Source: Bacteroidales bacterium GP2
Lineage (GTDB): Bacteria > Bacteroidota > Bacteroidia > Bacteroidales > Muribaculaceae
Assembly (NCBI GenBank): GCA_001701115.1
Contig: DAAJ01000096.1
Coordinates: forward strand, 1 to 17,020
Direction of reading: 5' to 3'
DNA length: 17,020 nucleotides
In this document: positions 1 through 7,542 of the stretch, one piece after another
How the letters are laid out: each line of letters opens with the position of its first letter
Position numbering within the stretch: position 1 is the first letter of the stretch
Notes under the pieces: model-generated
What the model was told of the DNA's origin: nothing
The model's input: only the letters and a program-made list of their open reading frames with translations
Databases searched by the model: none
Made by a program: the position numbers and the translations under genes

Positions 1-22
1 CATATAATTAAGTACAAAACGC

Positions 23-42
23 ATTACCGGATTCCCGGTAAT
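23..42. terminator. 8-bp hairpin, possible terminator of a gene left of the window
   Basis: Positions 23-30 (ATTACCGG) and 35-42 (CCGGTAAT) pair perfectly across a 4-nt loop. An AT-rich stretch (ATATATTTC) follows on the + strand, but it is a poor T-tract. It could end transcription from a gene lying off the left edge. No coding region covers it. The structure is certain; its role is a guess. Confidence 0.4.
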
Positions 43-66
43 ATATTTCATACTGAAAAATAATTA

Positions 67-98
67 GGGAAAGGCGAGTCGTGAGACCCGCCTTTTCC
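67..98. terminator. Extended hairpin with GNRA-type tetraloop, terminator-like
   Basis: Positions 67-76 pair with 89-98 (10 bp including one G-T pair). Positions 78-80 then pair with 85-87, closing a GTGA tetraloop, with one A/C mismatch between the two helices. On the minus strand the stem is followed by TAATTATTTTT, which resembles a T-tract. On the plus strand no T-run follows beyond the TTTT inside the stem. It may be a terminator for transcripts arriving from the left or for antisense transcription, or a structured RNA end. It lies upstream of the promoter proposed at 121-151. Confidence 0.5.
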
Positions 99-120
99 GC
101 ATATACTCTCCTGTGGCAGA

Positions 121-151
121 TTTATAGAAACCAATAAAATTATTACCTTTG
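121..151 (+). promoter_or_regulatory. Bacteroidetes-type promoter of the ybaK-aroC operon
   Basis: TTTA at 121-124, then 19 nt, then TACCTTTG at 144-151. The -7 element matches TAnnTTTG perfectly and the -33 element matches TTTG at 3 of 4. The -7 element ends only 3 nt before the ATG at 155, so the transcript would start at or next to the start codon. Confidence 0.6.
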
Positions 152-154
152 TGT

Positions 155-637
155 ATGGCTAAAGAGAAAAAAACAAATGCGGCACGTCTGCTGGACAAAG
201 CGCATATACCATATTCATTAGTAACATATACTGTTGATGAAAATGACCTCAGCGCAATCCATGTCGCTGCGGAGCTTGGTGAGGATATAAGGCAGGTGTT
301 CAAGACAATTGTGCTACGTGGTGAGCGTACCGGATATTTTGTGTGCGTGGTGCCGGGTGATGCAGAGATTGACCTTAAACTCGCCGCCAAAGCAGCTGGT
401 GACAAAAAAGCGGAGTTGATACACATGAAGGAACTCCTTCCGCTCACAGGTTATATTCGTGGCGGATGTTCCCCTATAGGCATGAAAAAGCCGTTTCCTA
501 CTTTCTTCCATTCCACAGCAACAGATTTTGATACAATATATGTCAGTGCCGGTGTGAGGGGAATGCAAATAGCAATTAATCCTGAAAGTCTTATTAACTT
601 TGTGGGCGGCACGGTTGCCGACCTTATAAGCGTATGA
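155..637 (+). CDS. ybaK: YbaK/EbsC-family Cys-tRNA(Pro) deacylase
   Basis: This is a 160-residue protein of the YbaK/prolyl-tRNA-editing fold. The family hydrolyses Cys-tRNA(Pro) made in error by prolyl-tRNA synthetase, acting in the cytosol in trans. Visible hallmarks are the FKTIV segment with the conserved lysine K50, and the GYIRGGCSPIG motif at residues 99-109, typical of the YbaK branch. Length fits the family (about 155-160 aa). I chose ATG 155. A TTG at 149 in the same frame lies inside the proposed -7 promoter element and is unlikely to be transcribed. The stop overlaps the aroC start (ATGA), so it is the first gene of an operon with aroC. Which tRNA it edits in this organism is inferred from the family. 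Confidence 0.93.
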   Translation: MAKEKKTNAARLLDKAHIPYSLVTYTVDENDLSAIHVAAELGEDIRQVFKTIVLRGERTGYFVCVVPGDAEIDLKLAAKAAGDKKAELIHMKELLPLTGYIRGGCSPIGMKKPFPTFFHSTATDFDTIYVSAGVRGMQIAINPESLINFVGGTVADLISV

Positions 638-1710
638 ACAGTTTTGGAGAAATATATCGCCTGACTACTTTCGGCGAAAGCCACGGACCTGCTATCGGAG
701 GTGTGGTTGACGGGATGCCCGCTGGGCTCGCGGTTGATTTGGATGCGGTGCAGCATGAGCTTGACCGCCGCCGTCCGGGGCAGAGTGACATTGTCACTGC
801 ACGAAAAGAGAGTGACACAGTCAAGATTCTAAGTGGAATTTTTGAAGGAGTGACAACAGGCACCCCTATTGGCTTCGTGATTGAAAACAGCGACCAGCAC
901 AGTAACGATTATGAAAATATACGCAATGTGTTCCGTCCCTCACATGCCGATTTCACTTATACTGAAAAATACGGTTTCCGTGACCATCGCGGGGGCGGAC
1001 GCTCCTCCGCACGCGAAACGGCATCGCGAATTGTAGGAGGCGCACTTGCAAAACAAGCGCTTGCAAAACATGGAATCGAGATTTTTGCCTATACATCTCA
1101 GGTCGGTGATATTTGCGTGAAAGCTCCTTATACGGAATTTTCAGCTGCGGATGTCGATTCCACTTCGGTGCGTTGTCCCGAACCTGAAACTGCGCAGCAG
1201 ATGACCGATCTTATTAAAAAAGTGAAAGCGGACGGTGATACAATCGGCGGGACTATCACAGGAGTGGTACGCGGTTGCCCCGTTGGCATTGGTGAGCCGG
1301 TGTTTGACAAACTCCATGCGCGCCTTGCCTATGCGATGATGAGCATAAATGCCGCTAAAGGATTTGACTATGGAATGGGTTTTGCCGGAGTCAACCGCAG
1401 GGGCAGTGAAGTCGCCGACCTTTTTACAGCAGGAGCAGATGGAAAAATCGGAACGCTGACAAATAACAGCGGAGGAATACAGGGTGGAATTTCAAATGGC
1501 GCGGATATTTATTTCCGCGTTGCATTCAAGCCGGTTGCAACTTTGCTGCGCGACATTGACACAATAGACCGCACCGGTGCGCCGGCTGTGCTTCATGCAA
1601 AAGGTCGCCATGATCCGTGCGTGCTTCCACGTGCGGTGCCTATTGTAGAGGCAATGGCTGCAATGGTGGTTTTTGACGCATTGCTTCTTAACCGTGCAAG
1701 CCGGCTTTAA
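634..1710 (+). CDS. aroC: Chorismate synthase
   Basis: This 358-residue enzyme catalyses the last step of the shikimate pathway, converting 5-enolpyruvylshikimate-3-phosphate to chorismate with reduced FMN. All family signatures are present: GESHG at residues 14-18, RPSHAD at 101-106, the GGGRSSARET segment at 120-129, and FKPVAT starting near residue 298. H17 and H104 occupy the positions of the two histidines implicated in catalysis in characterised enzymes. Length matches monofunctional bacterial AroC (about 350-390 aa). There is no flavin reductase domain, so reduced FMN must come from elsewhere. Its ATG overlaps the ybaK stop by 4 nt, which implies translational coupling, and the radical SAM gene follows after 5 nt. 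Confidence 0.98.
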   Translation: MNSFGEIYRLTTFGESHGPAIGGVVDGMPAGLAVDLDAVQHELDRRRPGQSDIVTARKESDTVKILSGIFEGVTTGTPIGFVIENSDQHSNDYENIRNVFRPSHADFTYTEKYGFRDHRGGGRSSARETASRIVGGALAKQALAKHGIEIFAYTSQVGDICVKAPYTEFSAADVDSTSVRCPEPETAQQMTDLIKKVKADGDTIGGTITGVVRGCPVGIGEPVFDKLHARLAYAMMSINAAKGFDYGMGFAGVNRRGSEVADLFTAGADGKIGTLTNNSGGIQGGISNGADIYFRVAFKPVATLLRDIDTIDRTGAPAVLHAKGRHDPCVLPRAVPIVEAMAAMVVFDALLLNRASRL

Positions 1711-1715
1711 ACGGA

Positions 1716-2651
1716 GTGGCGAATCTCACTGCACCATACCGCACTTTCGCTGACTTCCTTGCAGAGCGTTTCAACTGCAAGATGCAGAAGCTAACCATTG
1801 ACGGAGGGTTCACTTGCCCGAACCGTGACGGGACTGTGGGACGCGGCGGATGCATATATTGCAATAACAGCTCTTTCAGTCCAGACAAGGGTGGAGGAAG
1901 CGCAATTGCCGGGCAGATAGCTCACGGCAAGAGTTTTTTTGCGCGGAAATATCCCGATATGCGTTATCTCGCATATTTCCAGTCATATACCGGTACTCAT
2001 GCGCCTGTTGGCAAACTCATGCCGCTATATATGGAAGCATTAGAGCAGCCGCAGGTCGATGGGCTAATAATAGGTACTCGTCCTGACTGCATGCCTCCGG
2101 AATTGTTGCGTGAACTCAGCGAATTGCGTAAAAATTATTTCGTGCTTATAGAATATGGTGCGGAAAGTTCCCACAACCAGACACTTGCGAGGATAAACCG
2201 ATGCCACACTGCTGAACAGACGGCAGACGCAGTTCAGCGCACTGCCGCTGCGGGAATTGAAACAGGAATTCACCTGATTAACGGATTGCCCGGTGAAGAT
2301 GAAAATATGATGCTCGCTACTGTGGACTGGGTTAATGCTCTTCCGGTAGATATTGTGAAATTTCATCAGATGCAGGTGGTGCGTGGCACAGAACTTGCAA
2401 GGCGTTGGGAGCGAAACGCGGCGGACATCATCAACTTTTCAGTAGATGACTACATAAATTTGTGCGTAAAAATAGTGAAGCGTCTTCGCAAGGATATTGC
2501 GATAGAACGATTTGTGTCGCAAAGCCCTGCCGATATGCTCATTCACCCTAAATGGGGATTGAAAAATTACGAATTTACCGACAGGCTCCTGAAAAAACTT
2601 ACTGCCTCTTGCGGTTGCGCACCGAACGGGTTGCCGAGCGCGAGGAGGTAG
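1716..2651 (+). CDS. TIGR01212/YhcC-family radical SAM protein
   Basis: This 311-residue radical S-adenosylmethionine protein belongs to the Elp3-like family that includes E. coli YhcC; its physiological reaction is unknown to me. The family's near N-terminal block is present: GGFTCPNRDG, then GGCIYC. It places cysteines C34, C46 and C49 in a C-x11-C-x2-C spacing for the 4Fe-4S cluster, rather than the classical C-x3-C-x2-C. A conserved EYGAESS stretch lies around residues 146-152, and HLINGLPGE follows later. The start is GTG at 1716, 5 nt after the aroC stop; the next in-frame ATG would remove residues that align with the family. The last 53 bp overlap the end of gldN on the opposite strand, so the C-terminal tail (ending PSARR) is encoded antisense to a basic GldN tail. 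Confidence 0.93.
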   Translation: MANLTAPYRTFADFLAERFNCKMQKLTIDGGFTCPNRDGTVGRGGCIYCNNSSFSPDKGGGSAIAGQIAHGKSFFARKYPDMRYLAYFQSYTGTHAPVGKLMPLYMEALEQPQVDGLIIGTRPDCMPPELLRELSELRKNYFVLIEYGAESSHNQTLARINRCHTAEQTADAVQRTAAAGIETGIHLINGLPGEDENMMLATVDWVNALPVDIVKFHQMQVVRGTELARRWERNAADIINFSVDDYINLCVKIVKRLRKDIAIERFVSQSPADMLIHPKWGLKNYEFTDRLLKKLTASCGCAPNGLPSARR

Positions 2652-3666
2652 ACTGCTTCACCTGTTTGGAGGGTCTGCGTGAAGAGACCCTGCCGGAGGA
2701 AGTTTTTCGGCGTTTAGGTTCGGGGGCAATAGAGTCATTTGAAGCGGAAGCCACAGCTTTTTTCTTCTCCAGGTCTTCAAGTGAAGGTACCCAGATATCC
2801 TTTTCAAAGGAGCTTAATCGCCGCTCGATGCTGTCCTGCGCATGCTTTCTGTCATCAGGGTCTGGATACAACTGTGCCATTGACTTATTGCGCAAATTGC
2901 GTGTCTTGTAAATTTCTCCGTTGTAAAGATTCAGGTTGAAATAATCATCGTAAGTGCTTTGCGGCAGGTTATTGTCATCATCAGTAAAGATAAGCTGCGA
3001 TGTGAGGTGGGGGCGCAAATCATTATATCTTACCCAGAACATCGGATATTTCACCGCTTCCTGCCCGAACTCCTCAGTGCGGTGGAGCACCGGGCACAGC
3101 GCCTCAACCCTTGTGCGCATTCGCCCTTCGGTGCGGTCAAATTCCCATCGCTCAATAATGTAATAGCCAAGCACTTCGGTTGACGGCACATCACTCTCAT
3201 CAATATTAAAGACCGGATGCTTGTCGGAGTAACCTTTTCCCTGGGTATAATAGATATGGAAACGGTCAAGCATATCCTGGACTTTCAGCCGGTATTCATC
3301 GGTAAACACCTCGCGACCGTCAAGATATTCGTATGCCGGAAGTTCATCGGATGCAAGCAGGCGCATCATTATCCTGAACAGGTTTTCCTGACCGTCAACG
3401 CTCTGCTCCGGATAATAGAGCGCGGCATTTTTCGGATCATTCAGGTCAAGTGAACGGTAAATGACTTTCATCCATGCAAGGTCGGCATCCGAAGTTTCTG
3501 TAGCCATGCGCTGCCTTGCCCGGTCGCTCACAGCATTTGTTTTGTTTGCTGCGGCGGCAGAGGAGCGGCGAGTCACCGCGCTGCTTGTGCTCTGCTGGGC
3601 AAACAATGTAGTGGAAACAAGTGTGAGGGCTATTACGAGTGCTAAACGATATATGTTTGTGTTCAT
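2599..3666 (-). CDS. gldN: T9SS ring protein PorN/GldN
   Basis: This 355-residue periplasmic protein is the partner of PorK/GldK in the large ring beneath the outer membrane of the type IX secretion system. A signal peptide (residues 1 to about 23, ending LFA/QQ) is followed by a Ser/Ala-rich linker. The GldN domain then begins near residue 62 with LAWMKVIYRSLDL and PKNAALYYPEQ, both typical of the family. The last 40 residues (316-355) form a strongly basic Ser/Arg/Lys tail with 15 K/R and one acidic residue, beyond the recognisable GldN domain. It is the last gene of the porT-porP-gldKLMN operon, 15 nt after gldM. Its stop lies inside the 3' end of the convergent radical SAM gene, so no intergenic terminator exists. 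Confidence 0.95.
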   Translation of the reverse strand: MNTNIYRLALVIALTLVSTTLFAQQSTSSAVTRRSSAAAANKTNAVSDRARQRMATETSDADLAWMKVIYRSLDLNDPKNAALYYPEQSVDGQENLFRIMMRLLASDELPAYEYLDGREVFTDEYRLKVQDMLDRFHIYYTQGKGYSDKHPVFNIDESDVPSTEVLGYYIIERWEFDRTEGRMRTRVEALCPVLHRTEEFGQEAVKYPMFWVRYNDLRPHLTSQLIFTDDDNNLPQSTYDDYFNLNLYNGEIYKTRNLRNKSMAQLYPDPDDRKHAQDSIERRLSSFEKDIWVPSLEDLEKKKAVASASNDSIAPEPKRRKTSSGRVSSRRPSKQVKQSTSSRSATRSVRNRKRQ

Positions 3667-3681
3667 CGGTCGTAAAAATTA

Positions 3682-5241
3682 TCAGTTAACAGTTACCTCA
3701 AGCGGGCTTAGGGTTCTCTCTATCCCGTCGGGACCTATAGCTTTTATTCGGGAAATATAGAAGCGTTTTCCTCGTGCCATTCGGCGGAAAGAATCTTTCT
3801 GGCGTTGTGAGAAGGAAGCACCGTTGCTTACTTCCGGAATTGCATTGCCCATGGAGTCGAAGAAAACCGTCTCGAAGCCGGTTATGCGGAATTCAATGTC
3901 AAGCACACCGTCGTCAATCGCGGCGCCGAGTCCAGTCGCATTCATAAGCGCTGCTTTGGAAATCGGTCTTTCGCCCCGGAAACGTCCTGACCCGTTTTCT
4001 GAAACAGGGATAAATGCAGTCGGGTCGGGCAGGCGACGCACTTTGAAATCAATTGAAGCGACTTGCGAAGTATGCCCGTCAGGAGTCTTTGCGCTTACAT
4101 TCACTGTTGCGGTTTGTCCCGGAGTGGAAGGTCGTGCAATCCATTTGTCGCCGTTGCGTGTGAGAGTGCCGTTTGTCATTGTGGCGTTTACAGAGCTGAC
4201 GGGGAGTCCCGGCACTGAAATTTCTATAGGATTGTCTATTCCGGCATAAAGGACATTCATCATAGTTGCGGAAACTGTAGCAACAGGTTCCATCACCACA
4301 TAATCTCCTGTAAAACTATGTTTGCTTGTTGTGCCGTCGGGGTGCGGCATCTCAAGGTAACCGGAGTAGGTGTAGGCACCGCTTTTCCCGGGAACCATGC
4401 TATAGGTGGATGTGGCATCGAGTTTGCGACCGTCAACGAACAGCGCCGGACGAGCCGTGGTGTCAACTGCCGCGAGTACGATTTCTGCCTTGTAAGGGCT
4501 GCCGCGCATTACATAGCGCGATTCGGGAATGACAAAAGCGTTCATTTCGTTGACCCGGACATCTCCCGCATCAACAGCAGAAGCAAGTGCGGTAAGAGCT
4601 TCTCCTTCGGCATAAAGCACATCATTCTGTAGCTTTGATAACAAAGCTACAGCAGCAACAACCGGCTGGTTCTCGAATTTCACCGATTCCCATGAGCGTA
4701 TAGCATCGGAAGAACCGGCGCGGCGAGGCTCGGTTGAAAGCATGGATTCTACCCCCGCTCTGGTAATGGAGTCAACTATCATAGGTGCTATGAAACTGCG
4801 GAATTTGTCAACCTGGAGGCGGAGCCTCTCGCCGTTGCCGCTTACAGGGCTGAGCATTACCATTGAGGAAGCATCTAGGTTTTCCCTGTTTTCAATATTG
4901 TCCGGATTGCCGTTTTTGCCGTCAGCAGTCCTGACTATGGCAAGTTTGAGCGAATCAATGGTATTGCATAACGCTTGCGACTCATTACGCACCTCAACTG
5001 CAATCCCATGCCATTTGCCCGCTTTGTCAGGATTATTTTGCGCAGCTGTTTCCAGTGAAGCGAACACAGCATCATTGCGTTGGCTGAAATTATGGTTGGT
5101 ATGGGTAAGTCCGTCCTGCACCTGGGTAAATCCGTCGAGCACATCGCTGGATACATTGAGGGCAAGCATTGCAGTCAGGACGATATACATCAAGTTTATC
5201 ATCTTTTGCCTTGGCGAAAGCCTCATGTTGGATTTGCTCAT
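3682..5241 (-). CDS. gldM: T9SS motor protein PorM/GldM
   Basis: This 519-residue protein has one N-terminal transmembrane helix (about residues 14-31) and a long periplasmic part. In characterised systems GldM dimers sit inside a GldL pentamer, form the proton-driven rotary motor of the T9SS, and reach across the periplasm to the PorK/PorN ring. The N-terminus (LSPRQKMINLMYIVLTAMLALNV) matches Flavobacterium johnsoniae GldM closely. R11 and Y19 fall at the positions of the motor residues R9 and Y17 of that protein. The periplasmic region fits the usual four-domain (D1-D4) length and has an N-terminal helical part (LNTTE-like alternation absent, helical character inferred) followed by beta-rich segments. 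It starts 22 nt after the gldL stop and lies 15 nt before gldN. Confidence 0.96.
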   Translation of the reverse strand: MSKSNMRLSPRQKMINLMYIVLTAMLALNVSSDVLDGFTQVQDGLTHTNHNFSQRNDAVFASLETAAQNNPDKAGKWHGIAVEVRNESQALCNTIDSLKLAIVRTADGKNGNPDNIENRENLDASSMVMLSPVSGNGERLRLQVDKFRSFIAPMIVDSITRAGVESMLSTEPRRAGSSDAIRSWESVKFENQPVVAAVALLSKLQNDVLYAEGEALTALASAVDAGDVRVNEMNAFVIPESRYVMRGSPYKAEIVLAAVDTTARPALFVDGRKLDATSTYSMVPGKSGAYTYSGYLEMPHPDGTTSKHSFTGDYVVMEPVATVSATMMNVLYAGIDNPIEISVPGLPVSSVNATMTNGTLTRNGDKWIARPSTPGQTATVNVSAKTPDGHTSQVASIDFKVRRLPDPTAFIPVSENGSGRFRGERPISKAALMNATGLGAAIDDGVLDIEFRITGFETVFFDSMGNAIPEVSNGASFSQRQKDSFRRMARGKRFYISRIKAIGPDGIERTLSPLEVTVN

Positions 5242-5263
5242 CTGTTGCGTGGATTATACGTTA

Positions 5264-6094
5264 TCAGCTATTGCTTCCGGATTGAACGGGAGCGGCGTAC
5301 ATATTTACAGTCATTGCATGGAGCATCTGCTCATACACCTTGTTTAGCTGCTGCATATTACGGGTGAGTTTCTGTGCTTCCTCGCGGTATGCCTGCGAGC
5401 ATTCGGCTGTCTGCTCATACATCAGCTTCATCTGGCTCATGCCGGAATTGACGCTCTGGATTGCATCAAGCTGCGATGAAACGCTTCGGAGCTGAATTTC
5501 ATAAATGGTATTTAATCCGGCGATATTGCGGTTAAGTGCCTGCATCTGCTCCACATATCCCGCAGCTCCTTCTGCTGCGGCAGCAGGGTCGGTTGATATC
5601 GAGGCATAACTTTTCAACAGCGCTTCACCAGCAGCATTCAGCCGTGCCGCAGTTTCTCCGAGACGCTCTATCTCCTTTGCAACTTCAGGGGACACATTGC
5701 CTCCCCCTGGAGCAGCGATAATCGTTGTGCCTGCATGGGCGGCGGTTGTGTTAGCTGGAGGATTCGCACCATTGTATTCCGGATAACCAACGGAAGCGGA
5801 AACCGGTGTGCCGGCAGCTGGAGCATTGTTGCCTCCTGCGAGGTATGGAAGGATTTCATCAATGTTAGTCTCGCGCGGGGGACGGTCAAAAGCTGTGAGA
5901 ATAAACATCAGCACTTCTGTGCCCATGCCAACGGACAGAAGAATATCTCCCCCTCTGAGGTGAAGGATTTTGAAGAGCGCTCCCAGAATCACTATCGCCG
6001 CGCCGATACTGTAGGCAACGTTAAAGAAAATCTGCCCGCTTTCTCCTGATAGAAAACGCTCGATAGCATTTTTGTACCGCTTGATTTTTCCCAT
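5264..6094 (-). CDS. gldL: T9SS motor protein PorL/GldL
   Basis: This 276-residue inner-membrane protein has two transmembrane helices, about residues 22-44 and 51-68. It forms the pentameric stator-like part of the T9SS motor with GldM. E60 in the second helix (context GMGTEVLMF) is in the position of the intramembrane glutamate required for proton-motive-force coupling (E49 in F. johnsoniae). K42 and H45 near the end of helix 1 are further polar candidates. After the membrane part comes a Pro/Ala/Gly-rich linker (about residues 90-135). A long helical cytoplasmic tail follows, ending in a segment with several glutamines (MQQLNKVYEQM). It lies 3 nt downstream of gldK and 22 nt upstream of gldM, in the family's usual order. 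Confidence 0.96.
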   Translation of the reverse strand: MGKIKRYKNAIERFLSGESGQIFFNVAYSIGAAIVILGALFKILHLRGGDILLSVGMGTEVLMFILTAFDRPPRETNIDEILPYLAGGNNAPAAGTPVSASVGYPEYNGANPPANTTAAHAGTTIIAAPGGGNVSPEVAKEIERLGETAARLNAAGEALLKSYASISTDPAAAAEGAAGYVEQMQALNRNIAGLNTIYEIQLRSVSSQLDAIQSVNSGMSQMKLMYEQTAECSQAYREEAQKLTRNMQQLNKVYEQMLHAMTVNMYAAPVQSGSNS

Positions 6095-6097
6095 AAC

Positions 6098-7540
6098 TTA
6101 TTTCTTTTTCTTCTGACCTTTTGCAAAACCTATGTTTGTGCGCACGCAACGGAAACCGATGTACGAGCGCTGCTCGTTCTGGTACTCCCACATCCTGATG
6201 TCGGAGCGGATATTATGTGCAACATCTTTCCAGGACCCTCCGCGCACAATCTTGCGCTTCATGCGGTATGGATCTTCCTGTGCCGCGTCATAGCGGTACT
6301 CCGGGTTAAGGTCGCTTGTGAGTTTGCTGACGCTCTCTGTGTAAGCGGTGGAGGTCCATTCACTCACATTGCCCGCCATGTCGTAGAGCCCGAAATCATT
6401 TGGCGCATAAGTGCCTACGCGTGATGTAATCACATGACCGTCCTGCACATAGTTGCCCTCCTGCGGCTTGAAGTTGGCGTAAAAGCATCCTTTATCATCC
6501 GTCAAAGGCAAATCTCCTTCCCAAGGGTATTTGTTGTCGCTCACCCCGGCACGTGCGGCATACTCCCATTCAGCTTCGGTCGGCAAACGGTACGGCTCAA
6601 CATATATGCCTTCGCGACCGAGTGAACGGCGCAAGAACGATGTGCGCCATGCCGCAAATGCATTCGCCTGCTCCCAGCTGACACCTACAACCGGATAGTC
6701 GCTGTAGCCTCCATGTGAGAAATACATCCTTACATAAGGCTCATTGTATGCGTTGTCAAAATCATTTATCCATGCGGTAGTGTCCGGATACACATTTACT
6801 ATATATGTGTTCACAAAATCGAAATCTCCGGTTAGTGCGCGTGAAATTGTCTTGCGTACAATCTCACCGTCTTCGTCAACCCAAGCGGTATCTTTGGTGA
6901 TTATTGGCAGTTCCGTAGGAACAGGCAGGTCGGTATTGTACTGCCTGCGCTTCGGATCCATACGGTTTTTGCGCTTAGCCGCTTCAGTGTGATTATAAAT
7001 CTCATAACGGTAATTAAGCTGCGAAGGGTCAAGTTCGAGAGTGCCGGTGATTGGATTTGTGCGGTAAAGGCTCATAATAGCACGCTGCTCGTCCTCATCG
7101 GCATTTTTCCAAGGAATAGGCTTTTTCCAGTTAAGGTACGGAGTCACCGGATTGCCGTCCTTGTCCTCCTCAATCTTGTACTCATCGTTGCCTCCGTATG
7201 CAGGGTCGGCGAGACGTTCACGGATAATAGAGTCGCGCACCCAATACACAAACTGCTTGTACTCGGCATTCGTCACTTCGGTTTCATCCATCCAGAATGC
7301 ATCGACGCTTATGCCTCGCGCATCCGCCCTTGTTCCCCAAACAGAGTCTGCCTGTTGTGGTCCAGCCTTGATAGAGCCCCGGTCAACGAGCACCATGCCG
7401 TAAGGCGCGGGTTCTGACCATGATGGCGCACCCACACCTGTGAGTTCTCCCCCCGAGGAGTTATGGCTCCCAGCGGCACATCCTGCAAAAACAATTGCAG
7501 CGGCAGCAGAAATTATATGTAGAATTACCTTGTTCATCAA
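6098..7540 (-). CDS. gldK: T9SS lipoprotein PorK/GldK
   Basis: This 480-residue outer-membrane lipoprotein forms the T9SS periplasmic ring with PorN. A signal peptide ends in the lipobox FAGC with C21 as the lipidation site. The rest is a formylglycine-generating-enzyme-like (SUMF1/FGE) fold: VLVDRGSIKAG near residue 50, RLPTEAEWEYAARAG at 318-332, GLYDMAGNVSEW at 384-395, VRGGSW at 432-437 and GFRC at 462-465. The cysteines that FGE uses for catalysis, normally just after the RGGS motif, are absent (the sequence reads KDVAHNIRSD). The domain is therefore structural, as is usual for GldK. The protein ends in four lysines. The gene begins 2 nt after the porP stop, and gldL follows after 3 nt. 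Confidence 0.96.
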   Translation of the reverse strand: MMNKVILHIISAAAAIVFAGCAAGSHNSSGGELTGVGAPSWSEPAPYGMVLVDRGSIKAGPQQADSVWGTRADARGISVDAFWMDETEVTNAEYKQFVYWVRDSIIRERLADPAYGGNDEYKIEEDKDGNPVTPYLNWKKPIPWKNADEDEQRAIMSLYRTNPITGTLELDPSQLNYRYEIYNHTEAAKRKNRMDPKRRQYNTDLPVPTELPIITKDTAWVDEDGEIVRKTISRALTGDFDFVNTYIVNVYPDTTAWINDFDNAYNEPYVRMYFSHGGYSDYPVVGVSWEQANAFAAWRTSFLRRSLGREGIYVEPYRLPTEAEWEYAARAGVSDNKYPWEGDLPLTDDKGCFYANFKPQEGNYVQDGHVITSRVGTYAPNDFGLYDMAGNVSEWTSTAYTESVSKLTSDLNPEYRYDAAQEDPYRMKRKIVRGGSWKDVAHNIRSDIRMWEYQNEQRSYIGFRCVRTNIGFAKGQKKKK

Positions 7541-7542
7541 TA

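Noticed and set aside
149..154. TTG at 149 as the ybaK start
   Set aside because: It sits inside the -7 promoter element and adds only two residues before a good ATG.
64..447. 127-residue minus-strand open frame
   Set aside because: It lies opposite ybaK, whose protein is clearly recognisable, and shows no family features of its own.
2671..2690. GGGTCT/AGACCC hairpin as a terminator for the convergent operons
   Set aside because: Only 6 bp, an 8-nt loop, no T-tract on either strand, and it lies within gldN coding sequence.
4742..5347. 201-residue plus-strand open frame
   Set aside because: It is antisense to gldM and the gldL end; low-complexity Ser/Leu composition typical of a shadow frame.
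6098..7540. Formylglycine-generating (sulfatase-activating) enzyme
   Set aside because: The fold is shared, but the catalytic cysteines after the RGGS motif are missing, and the lipobox plus T9SS context identify GldK.
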